DNA of 64,000 nt. Origin: DATKZH01 sp964475955 (lineage in GTDB: Bacteria; Planctomycetota; Planctomycetia; Pirellulales; Thermoguttaceae). The DNA is taken from positions 1 to 64,000 of the forward strand of contig CAYYZY010000012.1 of assembly GCA_964475955.1 (NCBI GenBank). Reading direction: 5' to 3'. Below, in pieces: positions 9,131 through 17,917 of this stretch (position 1 is its first letter; each line of letters begins with the position of its first letter). The notes under the pieces are model-generated. The model ran no database searches and was not told the origin of the DNA. It was given only the letters and a program-made list of their open reading frames with translations. The position numbers and the translations under genes are program-made.

Positions 9131-10255
9131 ATGGCTACTCTCCATCCCGTCGAGGCCGAACTGGCGGCGGCCTGGCCGCCGCACAATTGGACCTCCCTCA
9201 CGGTCCTCGTGGCCGTTTCGAGCGGGTCCGACAGCGTGGCCCTTCTGCGCGCGATGGCCCGGCTCAAGAGGGGAAGCGGGGTAGAGGGCGGTGGCCGCCT
9301 GGTTGTCGCCCACGTGAACCACAGCTTGCGGGGGGAAGACTCGAAGGCCGACGAGGCGTTCGTGGTCCGCCTGTGCCGCAATTTGGGCGTGCCGTGCGAG
9401 GTTCAGCATGCCCCGAAGGAAGGGGGCGACGGGTTCTGTACGGAGGGGGGGAAAGGGGAGTCGGAGCCGTTGGGCCGGGATGCCAGTCCGGAGCAGGGGT
9501 CCACCGAGGGGCTCGAAGCGGCGGCCCGAGCGATCCGCTACGCGTTGCTTGGCCAAGTGGCCTGCGAGGTCGGCGCCCGCTACGTGGTTACGGCCCACAC
9601 CGCCGACGATCAGGCCGAGACGATCCTCCACCGCATCCTCCGCGGCACGGGGATCGCGGGCCTCTCGGGCATGGCACGCACCCGGCCGCTCGGCCACTTC
9701 ACGGTGATCCGGCCGCTACTGGGCCTGCGCCGCGCCGACCTCCTCGGTTATCTGGGCGACCTGGGCCAACCCTACCGCACCGACTCGACCAACGCCGACA
9801 CGCGCTTCACCCGGAACCGCATCCGCCACGAGCTGCTGCCTGAGTTGGCCGCTCGGTTCAACCCGGGCGTGGTCGACGCCCTGTTGCGCCTGGGTTCGCT
9901 GGCCGGGGAGTCGCAGGCGGTGATCGACGGCCTTGTCGAGGGGCTCCGCGAACGGTGCGTGGTCGAAGAAGGCTCCGACCGAGTCCGGATCCGCATCGAC
10001 CCGCTCCTCGGTCAGCCGCGCCACGTGGTCCGGTCGCTGCTGATGGCCGTTTGGAGCCGCCGGGCGTGGCCGCTCCAGGCGATGGGCTTCGCCCAGTGGG
10101 ACCTGCTGGCCGACATGCTGCTGGCCGGCGGCAGCCAAGCCCCGTGCCCGAGCGAGGCGAACTCGCCGCCCTCGAAGCAGCTCTTCCCGGGCGCCGTCGT
10201 GGCCGAGGTTGGAGGCGGGCAGTTGCGACTCTGGCGAGCGAGCGCCCGGGCGTGA
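9131..10255 (+). CDS. tilS: tRNA(Ile)-lysidine synthetase
   Basis: A 374-residue PP-loop ATPase that converts the wobble cytidine of tRNA-Ile(CAU) to lysidine so that it reads AUA. The P-loop is VAVSSGSDSVALL, with Ser in place of the first Gly of the usual SGGxDS. Further family blocks are HVNHSLRGEDSKADEAFV, AHTADDQAETILHRILRGTG and DSTNADTRFTRNRIRHELLP. A variable loop (CTEGGKGESEPLGRD) sits in the middle. The ATG at 9131 gives a standard N-terminus; a TTG 39 bases upstream has a better GGAG spacing and cannot be excluded. It is an essential housekeeping gene standing alone on the plus strand. Confidence 0.92.
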   Translation: MATLHPVEAELAAAWPPHNWTSLTVLVAVSSGSDSVALLRAMARLKRGSGVEGGGRLVVAHVNHSLRGEDSKADEAFVVRLCRNLGVPCEVQHAPKEGGDGFCTEGGKGESEPLGRDASPEQGSTEGLEAAARAIRYALLGQVACEVGARYVVTAHTADDQAETILHRILRGTGIAGLSGMARTRPLGHFTVIRPLLGLRRADLLGYLGDLGQPYRTDSTNADTRFTRNRIRHELLPELAARFNPGVVDALLRLGSLAGESQAVIDGLVEGLRERCVVEEGSDRVRIRIDPLLGQPRHVVRSLLMAVWSRRAWPLQAMGFAQWDLLADMLLAGGSQAPCPSEANSPPSKQLFPGAVVAEVGGGQLRLWRASARA

Positions 10256-10509
10256 CTTGAAGAAGCTCCTCTTCGTAGGCGATCCGTTGGCGAGGCGCAC
10301 CTCACGTCTTTCAGATCGCCGTCGCCCCCCTCCGTCGAGCGGTTCTGCTCGGTTGCAATCTTCAGATTTTGGATTATAACGGGCAGAGCTTGGTGGGGCT
10401 CCGGGGGAGAGTCGGCCCCGATGCTTCGCGGTGCGATGCAGGGTCGGGCGCCGGCAGGGCCTCGCGCGCGAGCACGAAAGCGGTACCCTCAGGCGACAAG
10501 GAGAACGTG

Positions 10510-12141
10510 ATGGCAAGCGGCGTACCTTCCTATTTGGCGCAGGCCAAGCCCAACCCGATGGGCAATCGGGCGCCTTGGTATAAGAACACCGCCCAGTCGT
10601 ACGCGGGAATCTTCCTCTGGATTGCCTTCTTCGATCAATTGGGGGGGACGACCGGCGGGCCGGGCGCCTTGGGAATGGCCAACCTGGGCGTTGCCATCAT
10701 GGCCCTGGTCTGTGCGGGGGCGCTGAGCGTGGTGCTTTTCTACCTGGTGCCCGGCCTGCTGGGTATGAAGACCGGGCTGCCGCTTTACATCGTCGGCACG
10801 AGCACGTTCGGCACGAAGGGCGGTTACTTTCTGCCGGGCATCTTCATGGGGCTACTGCAAATCGGATGGTACAGCGTGGCCACGTACTATGCCGCGGGCC
10901 TGGTGCTCAAGGGCATCGGACTGGGCGGTTTCGCCACGTCGATCTACGGGGAGGGCGAGCAGTTCAGCATCGTGTTCGTCATCACGGCGGTTATTTGGGG
11001 GTACGTGTTCGCGTTCCTCGGGGCCAAGGGCATCCAGTACGTGGCACGGGTGGCCACGTTCCTGCCGCTGTTGATCATCCTGATGCTGATCGTCGGGGCC
11101 GTCTCCGCGCTTCGCGGCTTGGCCGACTACGATCGCCCCGAGGCCGCCAAGGCCGCCTTCGCGGCCGCCAACATGCTCGACATCCAGGCCGAGGAGGCCG
11201 GTGCCGGGACGGGCGACGCGGAGGCGAAGGCCGCGGGTGCCGAGGCGCGCAAAGCCTTGGCGGAGAAACCGGTCGACGCCAAGGCCCTCGAGACGGTCCC
11301 CATCAAGGAAGGACAGCAGGCGGTCGTTGAGGGGATGGGGCTGGCCGGTTTCTTCCTGGTGATCCAGATGGTGATCGGCTTCTTCGCCACGGCCGGGGCG
11401 GTCGGCGCCGACTTCTGCTCCAACAATCGCAATGCGGAGGACGTGTGGCTGGGCGGAATCGTAGGGGTCGGCATCGCCACCATCTTCGCCGGCGCCATGG
11501 CCTTGCTCACGGTGGCCGGGGCGCAAGGCCAACTGCTGGCCAACCTGGGCAGCGGCGACGTCACCTGGGGCCAGGTCGCCGACTACAGCTACGGCGGCTC
11601 GTTGCCGGTCGTCAGTGCCGGGCTCGGCAGCGTGATGCTCATCCTGTTTGCGATCGGGTCGATGGCCCCCGCGTGCTTCTGCTCGTTCATCATCGGCAAC
11701 AGCCTCTCCACCATGCTGGGGAGCGACAAGACGCGCGTGCCGCTCACCCTCGGCGGGGCCACGATCGGCATCGTCCTGGCGGCCCTGGGCGTGGCCGGCA
11801 ACCTGGAACTGTTCTTCGGACTGATCGGCGCCTCCTTCGGCCCGGTCATCGGAGCCATGATCGCCGACTACATGCTCAGCGGCGGCAAGTGGTCCGGGCC
11901 GCGTGCGGGCATCAGCTTCCCCGGCTACGCGGCCTGGCTGCTGGGGTTCATCGTCGGCGTGCTCAACCACCCGTGGATCGGAGTGCTCCCCGGCTGGCAC
12001 ATGACCTCGGTCTACTCGCTGGTCGTCGGCTTCCTGGTGTACCTGGTTCTGGCCAGAATGGGCATGGAGCCGAAGACGGTCGACTTGCCCCATTTGTACG
12101 CTTCCGAGGGCGAGCCGAGTTCGGAAGAAGGGGCGGCCTGA
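10510..12141 (+). CDS. NCS1-family nucleobase/cation symporter
   Basis: A 543-residue integral membrane protein of the purine-cytosine permease group (NCS1). It begins with a short cytosolic segment (NPMGNRAPWYKNTAQSYAGI) and has about 12 hydrophobic helices with glycine-rich stretches typical of the LeuT fold. An Ala/Glu-rich hydrophilic block of about 70 residues (roughly 205-275: EAAKAAFAAANM, GDAEAKAAGAEARKALAEK) interrupts the helices and is not standard for the family. The ATG at 10510 is chosen because AAGGAG lies eight bases upstream and the frame before it looks non-coding. The substrate is unknown; cytosine, uracil, allantoin and thiamine are the usual options. Confidence 0.85.
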   Translation: MASGVPSYLAQAKPNPMGNRAPWYKNTAQSYAGIFLWIAFFDQLGGTTGGPGALGMANLGVAIMALVCAGALSVVLFYLVPGLLGMKTGLPLYIVGTSTFGTKGGYFLPGIFMGLLQIGWYSVATYYAAGLVLKGIGLGGFATSIYGEGEQFSIVFVITAVIWGYVFAFLGAKGIQYVARVATFLPLLIILMLIVGAVSALRGLADYDRPEAAKAAFAAANMLDIQAEEAGAGTGDAEAKAAGAEARKALAEKPVDAKALETVPIKEGQQAVVEGMGLAGFFLVIQMVIGFFATAGAVGADFCSNNRNAEDVWLGGIVGVGIATIFAGAMALLTVAGAQGQLLANLGSGDVTWGQVADYSYGGSLPVVSAGLGSVMLILFAIGSMAPACFCSFIIGNSLSTMLGSDKTRVPLTLGGATIGIVLAALGVAGNLELFFGLIGASFGPVIGAMIADYMLSGGKWSGPRAGISFPGYAAWLLGFIVGVLNHPWIGVLPGWHMTSVYSLVVGFLVYLVLARMGMEPKTVDLPHLYASEGEPSSEEGAA

Positions 12142-12185
12142 AACACGGTGCGCAACTCGTGAAAACGAGCCTGTCGATGGCGGCA

Positions 12186-12228
12186 CGCCCTCCGCGGCGT
12201 TCCGCCGTCGTGGGGATTCCGCAACGGC
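12186..12228 (+). repeat. Dispersed 43-bp repeat, copy 2 (family C)
   Basis: Partner of 488-530, in opposite orientation, with 35 of 43 positions identical and the shared core GGGGATTCCGCA. It begins 45 bases after the transporter stop codon. Confidence 0.6.
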
Positions 12229-12290
12229 ACAAAGGCCGTTCAAGAAAGCCCCATCGCAGGCGAAAGATGCCCCGCCACGTGGCTTGCTCG

Positions 12291-12395
12291 GATTGTTCCT
12301 ATGGGCTCGTAGTGACCCGATTCATCGGGTCCCGTCAGCGCGGAGCGGCCTCCGACCGCGTGAATGCGGTCACTACAAACGTCGTATGAACAATC
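12291..12395. repeat. 105-bp MITE-like palindromic element (family D)
   Basis: The outer ends are GATTGTTC and GAACAATC; further in, GTAGTGACC faces GGTCACTAC, and the pairing continues imperfectly towards the centre (CGATTCATCGGGTC against GACCGCGTGAATGCG). The element has terminal inverted repeats, no coding capacity and lies in intergenic DNA, which is what a miniature inverted-repeat element looks like. No matching transposase is in this window and I could not make out a target-site duplication. Confidence 0.7.
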
Positions 12396-12642
12396 TGCGA
12401 TAGGGGTGCCGGTTCCCGGCGACCGCGCACCCTCGGCTTTTCTGCTTTGCCTAAGTCGCCGATGTTCGCGCGACGCTGCCTCCCCCATTTGGGCCGTTCG
12501 GGGCGCCCTCGAACTTGCCTTGACCTGGCGGTTCCACCCGACATACCATACCGTGCCGACTTCCCAGTAACGGTCCCCCAAACCCCTTTCCGTAATCCCA
12601 TTACGGTAGTGGGCTCCTTCCGGTCAAGGCGACCATTGTCGG

Positions 12643-13926
12643 ATGAGATCCTCCGGTTTGAGGCAACTCGCCGTGGTGCTGCTCGTGGCGCTGGCCTTGC
12701 GCCTGGCGGCCGGTTGCATCTGGCAGGCGAGGCTGGAAGGGCGCTTTGGGTTCGGCGACAGTGAGAGCTACTGGACGCTCGCCCGGGCGATCGCCTCGGG
12801 CGAACCCTACGAGGTCGGCGGGGCACGTGTGTTTCGCACGCCGGGCTACCCCGTCCTCCTGGCCCCGCTTTTTCTGATCGCGGAGGGGGAGCCCTCGGTG
12901 ATGTGGGCGAGGGCCGAAAGCGCGGTGTTCGGCACGCTCGCCGTGGGGGCCGTGTGGTGGCTCGCCCGGAGATTGTTCGACGAGCGCGCCGGGCTGGCGG
13001 CCGCGGCGATGGCCGCCGTCTATCCCGGGGCGATTGCCGTAAGCGCCCTGGTCCTCAGCGAGGCCCCCTTCTGTCCCCTGATGCTTTTGAACCTGATCCT
13101 CTGGACCGCGGCCTGGCAGGCTTGCTCGCCGCGACGCGCCGCCGCGTTGGCCGGCGCGGCCGGCCTCGCCGCCGGCGCGGCCACCCTGGTGCGGCCCAGT
13201 TGGTTCTTGTTCGTGCCGTTGGCCGTTGCCGTGGGACTGTTCGCGGGCAAGCACCGGGCGCGGCACTTGGGCCTTGGCGCCTGCATGGCGATCGGCCTGG
13301 CGGCCGCGATGAGCCCCTGGTGGGTCCGCAACGCCCGGCTGACCGGCCGTTTCGTGCCCACCACGCTCCAGGTCGGGGCCAGCCTGTACGACGGATGGAG
13401 CGCGCACGCCACGGGCGCGAGCGACATGACGTGGAGCGATCGGGCGACCGCGCGGTTCGTCCGGTCGCAAGAGGGACGTCCCGCCGGCGCATCCGCCGGG
13501 CACGCCAGCGAGGCGGAGTACCGACTCGACCGGCACCTCCGCGACGAGGTCCTTGCCTGGGCCCGGGCGCACCCGGGGCGCGTGGCGCAACTGGCGGCGA
13601 TCAAGTTCGCCCGCATGTGGAACGTCTGGCCGAACGAGGCGGCGTTCTCGGCGTGGCACGTCCGGCTGGCGGTGTTGATGAGCTACGTGCCGGTGATGGT
13701 GCTGGCGATCGTCGGGGCGATCAAGACGATCCATCGCGGCTGGCCGTACGTATTGTGTTGGTTGCCGGCCGTTTATTTCACGCTTCTTCACGTGGTCTTC
13801 GTCAGTTCGATCCGCTATCGCGAGCCGGCCGTGCTGGCCCTGATGGTCCTGGCCGGCGGGATGATCGGGGGGAGAATCAGCGGGCCGCGTGGGTCTCGTG
13901 CCTCGACTCAAGCTACGGGCTCGTAG
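12643..13926 (+). CDS. ArnT/PMT-like membrane glycosyltransferase
   Basis: A 427-residue polytopic membrane protein. The first helix is followed by FGDSESYWTLARAIASGEPY, the acidic loop typical of GT-C glycosyltransferases of the ArnT/PMT_2 type that use polyprenyl-phosphate sugars. Another shared block is RTPGYPVLLAPLFL. About ten hydrophobic segments follow, then SSIRYREPAVLALMVLAGG near the C-terminus. It probably transfers a sugar to a lipid or protein on the outer face of the cytoplasmic membrane. The last 15 or so residues (GPRGSRASTQATGS) are encoded by a repeat sequence also found beside the sod remnant at 39.66 kb, so the natural C-terminus may have been altered. The next gene begins after it in another frame. 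Confidence 0.8.
   Translation: MRSSGLRQLAVVLLVALALRLAAGCIWQARLEGRFGFGDSESYWTLARAIASGEPYEVGGARVFRTPGYPVLLAPLFLIAEGEPSVMWARAESAVFGTLAVGAVWWLARRLFDERAGLAAAAMAAVYPGAIAVSALVLSEAPFCPLMLLNLILWTAAWQACSPRRAAALAGAAGLAAGAATLVRPSWFLFVPLAVAVGLFAGKHRARHLGLGACMAIGLAAAMSPWWVRNARLTGRFVPTTLQVGASLYDGWSAHATGASDMTWSDRATARFVRSQEGRPAGASAGHASEAEYRLDRHLRDEVLAWARAHPGRVAQLAAIKFARMWNVWPNEAAFSAWHVRLAVLMSYVPVMVLAIVGAIKTIHRGWPYVLCWLPAVYFTLLHVVFVSSIRYREPAVLALMVLAGGMIGGRISGPRGSRASTQATGS
13884..13920 (+). repeat. Dispersed repeat at the glycosyltransferase 3' end (family I, copy 1)
   Basis: GGCCGCGTGGGTCTCGT, CCTCGAC and CTACGGG occur here in the same order and nearly the same spacing as at 39657-39689. The only differences are one G/A change and a small gap. 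Here the repeat forms the last codons of the glycosyltransferase gene. Confidence 0.7.
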
Positions 13927-13999
13927 GTCGAGCCGTGCTGCGTTTGGGAAAAACGGATTTCGCGTTAGCCATGGAGGGGATTCTCCGATTATTGGGGCC

Positions 14000-16900
14000 G
14001 TGGTCAGGTTCTGTTGGTTCCTCTTCAAGTGGGGCCTGCTGGTCGGTTTGGCGGCCGCGCTGGTTGCCGTACCGCTTGTGTACCGGCACCTCGACGGCGA
14101 GGTCCGTCGCCGGGTGGAGCAGCATTTCGCCCGGCAGTATCCCGACTTGGAGGTCTCCGTCCGCTCGGCCGAGTTGGTCGAGGGGGAGGGGATTCGGGTT
14201 CACGGGGTGTCGATCGTCGACCCCTCGCTCACGGGACCGCGCGCCGAGCTGCTCCAGTTGGAGGAGGCGTTTCTCTACTGCCGCGCCGACCTGAACGCGT
14301 TGTTGTCGGGCGGGCCGGAAGTGCGCCGGGTGATGCTGCGCCGGCCGGTGCTTCGCCCCACGCGGCGGTCCGACGGAACCTGGAACGTCGAACGACTCCT
14401 CAAGAAGCCCTCATTTGAAAAGCCCTTGCCCGCCGTGTGGATCGAGGGCTGCACGGTCGAGATCTTCGAGCCGTCGAAGGCCCCGCCCGCCGTGCTCACG
14501 CTGCGAAACGTCGGCATCCACTCGACGCCCTCCGAGGGGCCGACCGAGCCGGGCTTCGGCCCCCGCACGCTCGATTTTCGGGCGACGCTCAACGGCGATT
14601 TCTTGCGCAGCGTCGAGGTCGACGGCCGGATCGATCCCGACGGGGGCGCGTGGCGCGCAACCGGCACCGTCGACGAGCTGCAACTCTCGCCCGAAATGCG
14701 CCACGCGCTGCCGCGCGAGCTGGCCGCCCGGCTCCCCGTCCTCGACGTGCTGCGCGGCCTAATCTCGCTCGAGTTTGCCGCGGGGAGCGACCCGGGCCGG
14801 GCGTCGCCGGTCCGCTTCGAGCTTGCGGGCAAGATGACGGGCGGGCGGATCGACGATCCGAGGCTCCCCCGCCCGGTGACCGACCTGACGGCCGAATTCC
14901 GCATCAGCGAAGACGAGCTGCTGATCGAGAACCTCTCGGGCGCGGCGGGCCCGTCGACGATCGACGTGCGGATGTTCCGCCTGGCGGGTTTCGAGTGGGG
15001 CGTCCCGATGTGGCTCGACGCCTCGGTCCGCGAGCTCGTGCTCGACGAGCGGCTCCGCGACATCCTGCCCGACGCCCTCCGCCTCGAGTGGGACAAGTAC
15101 CTGCCCGCCGGCAAGATCGACGCCGACCTGCGCCTGCACTACGACGGCCGGCGTTGGGATCCCGACGTTACGGTCGACTGCCTCGACACGGCGTTCACCT
15201 TCCACAAGTTCCCGTATCCGCTACAGCATGCGCGCGGCCGGATCGAGTGGAAGGACAACGCGGTCGACGTCGACCTCGTCGGCCACACCGGCACCCGGGA
15301 AGTCCACGTGTGGGGCCACGTGACCGATCCCCGGCCCGGATGCCCTTTCTGGTTCAAGGTCCGCGGCAGCGACCTGCCCATCGACGAGCGGCTGTTCGAG
15401 GCCCTTCGCGGCAAGGCGCGCGAAACGGTCTGCGCGCTGAACCCGCGCGGAACGATCGACGTGTTCTTCCACTGCTGGCGTGAGAAGCCGACGGAGCCGG
15501 GCGGGCCGTCGCACAAGTACCTCCGGGTCGACGTCCACGGCGGCTGGCTCCGCTACGAAAGGCTCCCCTATCCGTTGAGCAACGTGACCGGCGTCATCGA
15601 ACAGAACGACGACCACTGGGAGTTCCGCGACTTCGTGGGCGCGAACGACACGGGCCGCATCACCTGCGAAGGCGAGCTCGACCTGGCCGGGCAGGGCGGC
15701 CGGGGCGATCGCTGGGAGCTGCGTTTCGCCGGGACCAACGTACCGCTGGAGGAGGAGCTGCGCGACGCCCTCGGCCAGGCCGACATGCGCCAGTTGTGGA
15801 ACGAGCTGAGGCTCCGCGGCATGGTCGGCTTCGACGCCACGGTCCGCCGGCTGCCCGGCGACCGGAAAGCCGCCCTCACGTTCCTCGAAGCCCGGCTCGA
15901 TCCCAAGACCACGTCGATCGAGCCGGTCTGGTTCCCCTACCGGATCGAGAAACTCCAGGGCACGCTGGTCTACCGCGACGGCCACGTGTCGTCGGTCGGC
16001 CGCGTTCGCGGGGAGCACCGGCGCACGCGCATGTGGGCTTCGGTCGCATGCGATTTTCCGGACGAGGGCACGTGGCGCCTCCGCCTTGACGAACTGTCGG
16101 TCGATCGCCTCGATCCCGACCGCGAGCTGATCGCGGCCCTGCGCGGCCGGCTCAAGGAGGCCGTGGAAACGCTCCACCCGAGCGGTCCGGTCAACCTCCG
16201 CGGCGCGGTCACGATGGCCCACGACCGCAGCGCGGGCGACCGCATCGCTTCCGAGTGGGACGTGCGCTGCACGCTCCACCAGGCCGGTCTCGACTGCGGC
16301 CTGAAGCTGGAGAACCTCAACGGCAGCGTGACGCTGCGAGGGAACTACGACGGGCGCACGTTCCACTCCCGAGGCGAGCTGGACCTCGACTCGCTCGCGT
16401 GCCACGGCATCCAGTTCGGCCAGATCAAGGGGCCGCTGGAGATACGCGACGACCTGGTGCTGCTCGGGTCGTCGGTCCGGCGGCGGCCCGGCGAGCCCGA
16501 CCGCAAGATCACCGCCGACCTTTTCGGGGGGACGTTTTGCGGCAGCGGCTGGGTGAAGATCTGCGAACAGCCCGAGTACCAACTGCACGCCACGCTTTCC
16601 GACGGCGACCTGACCACGTTCGCCCAGGACGTCGTCCCCGGACGGCAGAACCTGCGCGGCCGCATCAACGCCTGGGTCCGCCTGGGAGGGATGGGGCGAA
16701 GCCTCAACGGTTTGGGCGGCTTCGGGCGGATCGAGCTTCGCAACGCCGACATCTACGAGCTGCCCTTGATGATCGCCCTGTTGAAGATTCTCCGGATGAG
16801 CGAGCCGGACCAGACGGCCTTCAGCACCAGCGACGTCGACTTCCAGATTCACGGGGGCCACGTCTACCTGACCGACATCACGTTCGACGGCGACGCCTTC

Positions 16901-17230
16901 AGCCTCGAAGGCGAGGGGATGGTCGACTTCGACAGCTCGATCCAGCTCACCTTCCGCACGAACATGGGACGGCGCGAGTGGCAGCTCCCCCTGCTTCGCG
17001 AGGCCTTCGGCAAGGTGAGCGAAGGGATCATGCAGATCCACGTCGGCGGCACGCTGCACAACCCGGTCCACTACCGCGAACCGTTTCCCGGGCTCAACGA
17101 CGCCCTGCGACAGCTCCGCGCCGAAGTGCAGCGGGGCACCGGCGCCGCCCCCCTGTTTTCGCAGCCCGGGCCCTACGTCCAACCGGGCCTCCGCGCGCTG
17201 AACGGCTCGCGCAGACCGCACAGAAGGTAA
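14000..17230 (+). CDS. Giant AsmA/TamB-like envelope protein
   Basis: A protein of about 1076 residues. One N-terminal transmembrane helix (WFLFKWGLLVGLAAALVAVPLVY) is followed by a very long, beta-strand-rich region with recurring motifs such as IRVHGVSIVDPSL, LRGRINAWVRLGG and GEGMVDFDSSIQLTFR, the pattern of AsmA/DUF3971/TamB-type proteins. Those are thought to form lipid-conducting bridges between membranes. The C-terminus (LRNADIYELPLMIALLKIL, then a GEGMVDF strand) is the usual AsmA_2 end. The GTG at 14000 is my choice: an upstream ATG at 13889 would extend through a repeat sequence and overlap the previous gene. No strong ribosome binding site marks either start. Confidence 0.8.
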   Translation: MVRFCWFLFKWGLLVGLAAALVAVPLVYRHLDGEVRRRVEQHFARQYPDLEVSVRSAELVEGEGIRVHGVSIVDPSLTGPRAELLQLEEAFLYCRADLNALLSGGPEVRRVMLRRPVLRPTRRSDGTWNVERLLKKPSFEKPLPAVWIEGCTVEIFEPSKAPPAVLTLRNVGIHSTPSEGPTEPGFGPRTLDFRATLNGDFLRSVEVDGRIDPDGGAWRATGTVDELQLSPEMRHALPRELAARLPVLDVLRGLISLEFAAGSDPGRASPVRFELAGKMTGGRIDDPRLPRPVTDLTAEFRISEDELLIENLSGAAGPSTIDVRMFRLAGFEWGVPMWLDASVRELVLDERLRDILPDALRLEWDKYLPAGKIDADLRLHYDGRRWDPDVTVDCLDTAFTFHKFPYPLQHARGRIEWKDNAVDVDLVGHTGTREVHVWGHVTDPRPGCPFWFKVRGSDLPIDERLFEALRGKARETVCALNPRGTIDVFFHCWREKPTEPGGPSHKYLRVDVHGGWLRYERLPYPLSNVTGVIEQNDDHWEFRDFVGANDTGRITCEGELDLAGQGGRGDRWELRFAGTNVPLEEELRDALGQADMRQLWNELRLRGMVGFDATVRRLPGDRKAALTFLEARLDPKTTSIEPVWFPYRIEKLQGTLVYRDGHVSSVGRVRGEHRRTRMWASVACDFPDEGTWRLRLDELSVDRLDPDRELIAALRGRLKEAVETLHPSGPVNLRGAVTMAHDRSAGDRIASEWDVRCTLHQAGLDCGLKLENLNGSVTLRGNYDGRTFHSRGELDLDSLACHGIQFGQIKGPLEIRDDLVLLGSSVRRRPGEPDRKITADLFGGTFCGSGWVKICEQPEYQLHATLSDGDLTTFAQDVVPGRQNLRGRINAWVRLGGMGRSLNGLGGFGRIELRNADIYELPLMIALLKILRMSEPDQTAFSTSDVDFQIHGGHVYLTDITFDGDAFSLEGEGMVDFDSSIQLTFRTNMGRREWQLPLLREAFGKVSEGIMQIHVGGTLHNPVHYREPFPGLNDALRQLRAEVQRGTGAAPLFSQPGPYVQPGLRALNGSRRPHRR

Positions 17231-17326
17231 AATGCCCGCCACCCGCGCCGCCCCGAACGGCGGTTGCCGCGAACTATACTTGAACGAAAGGCCGATAAGG
17301 ATCGGAGCATAGACTACGGTCGCAAT

Positions 17327-17395
17327 GGTCGCTTTTCGCTCCGCGAGTGTCGTTGTTCGCTGGAGCGAACAGGCGTCTTTTCGCTAAGAGCGACC
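17327..17395. repeat. Palindromic repeat, family E copy 1
   Basis: GGTCGCTTTTCGCT at the left faces AGCGACC at the right, with an inner pair of GTTCGCTGGAGCGAAC. It shares GTCGCTTTTCGCTCCGCGA and GAGCGAAC with two other copies near 19.8 and 27.8 kb. It lies between the AsmA-like gene and a small conserved gene. Confidence 0.7.
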
Positions 17396-17472
17396 AACGG
17401 CACTCCCAAAGACGCCCATCGTGAGGCCCCAACTTCCCATCCGCTGAACTCTCCGTCGAGAGGAGAATGGTC

Positions 17473-17811
17473 ATGAGTCTCGGACCGTTGGGAGGGATCG
17501 CGTCCAGCGCGGCGGCGTCGCCGTTGGCACAGAGCCACGGCTCCGACGTCGAGCGCGCCGCACAGGACGCCAACAGTCAGGCCCGCCGCACCCAAGCGGC
17601 CCAAAAGGCCGAAAATGCCGCCGGCATCGGCGAAACCGACGGCGAAGACCACGAGACGGCCGAGCGCGACGCCGACGGGCGCCGCCTGTGGGAAGAGCCG
17701 CCCCCGGGCCCATCGGACGAGGCAGCCGACGAGTCCGCCACCGAGCACGGCTCGCCTTCGAGCAAGGACTCCTCAGGACAGTGCGGCAACCTCCTCGACC
17801 TCTCCGGTTGA
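17473..17811 (+). CDS. Small hydrophilic conserved protein
   Basis: A 112-residue protein (MSLGPLGGIASSAAASPLAQ at the start) rich in Gln, Ala, Asp and Glu, with no membrane segment and no cysteine cluster. The middle reads AAGIGETDGEDHETAERDADG and the end SSGQCGNLLDLSG. I recall small planctomycete proteins of this type but no function for them. The start at 17473 has AGGAG six to seven bases upstream; an ATG six bases earlier is too close to that site. It sits upstream of dapF with about 100 bases between. It looks intrinsically disordered. That it is a real gene is supported by the ribosome binding site, the composition and my memory of similar proteins; its role is unknown. Confidence 0.65.
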   Translation: MSLGPLGGIASSAAASPLAQSHGSDVERAAQDANSQARRTQAAQKAENAAGIGETDGEDHETAERDADGRRLWEEPPPGPSDEAADESATEHGSPSSKDSSGQCGNLLDLSG

Positions 17812-17917
17812 AGCCGCCCACGAGGGCGAACCAAGGTTGCCCGGCTCCCCCGAAAGCCGTAGAATCCTTCGTTCCATCGGGAAGCCGCACCCCCCCGCTC
17901 GCGCAAAGACACGACCC

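Larger units (their letters stand above)
12142..12642. other. Repeat-bearing gene-free stretch
   Basis: Five hundred bases after the transporter gene with no coding frame I can support. It contains the second copy of the family C repeat and a 105-bp palindromic element (family D), both listed separately. The rest shows no structure I recognise. Confidence 0.6.

Noticed and set aside
13889..13999. ATG start for the AsmA-like protein at 13889
   Set aside because: It would overlap the previous gene and run through a dispersed repeat; the hydrophobic anchor starts just after 14000. The GTG start is still not certain.
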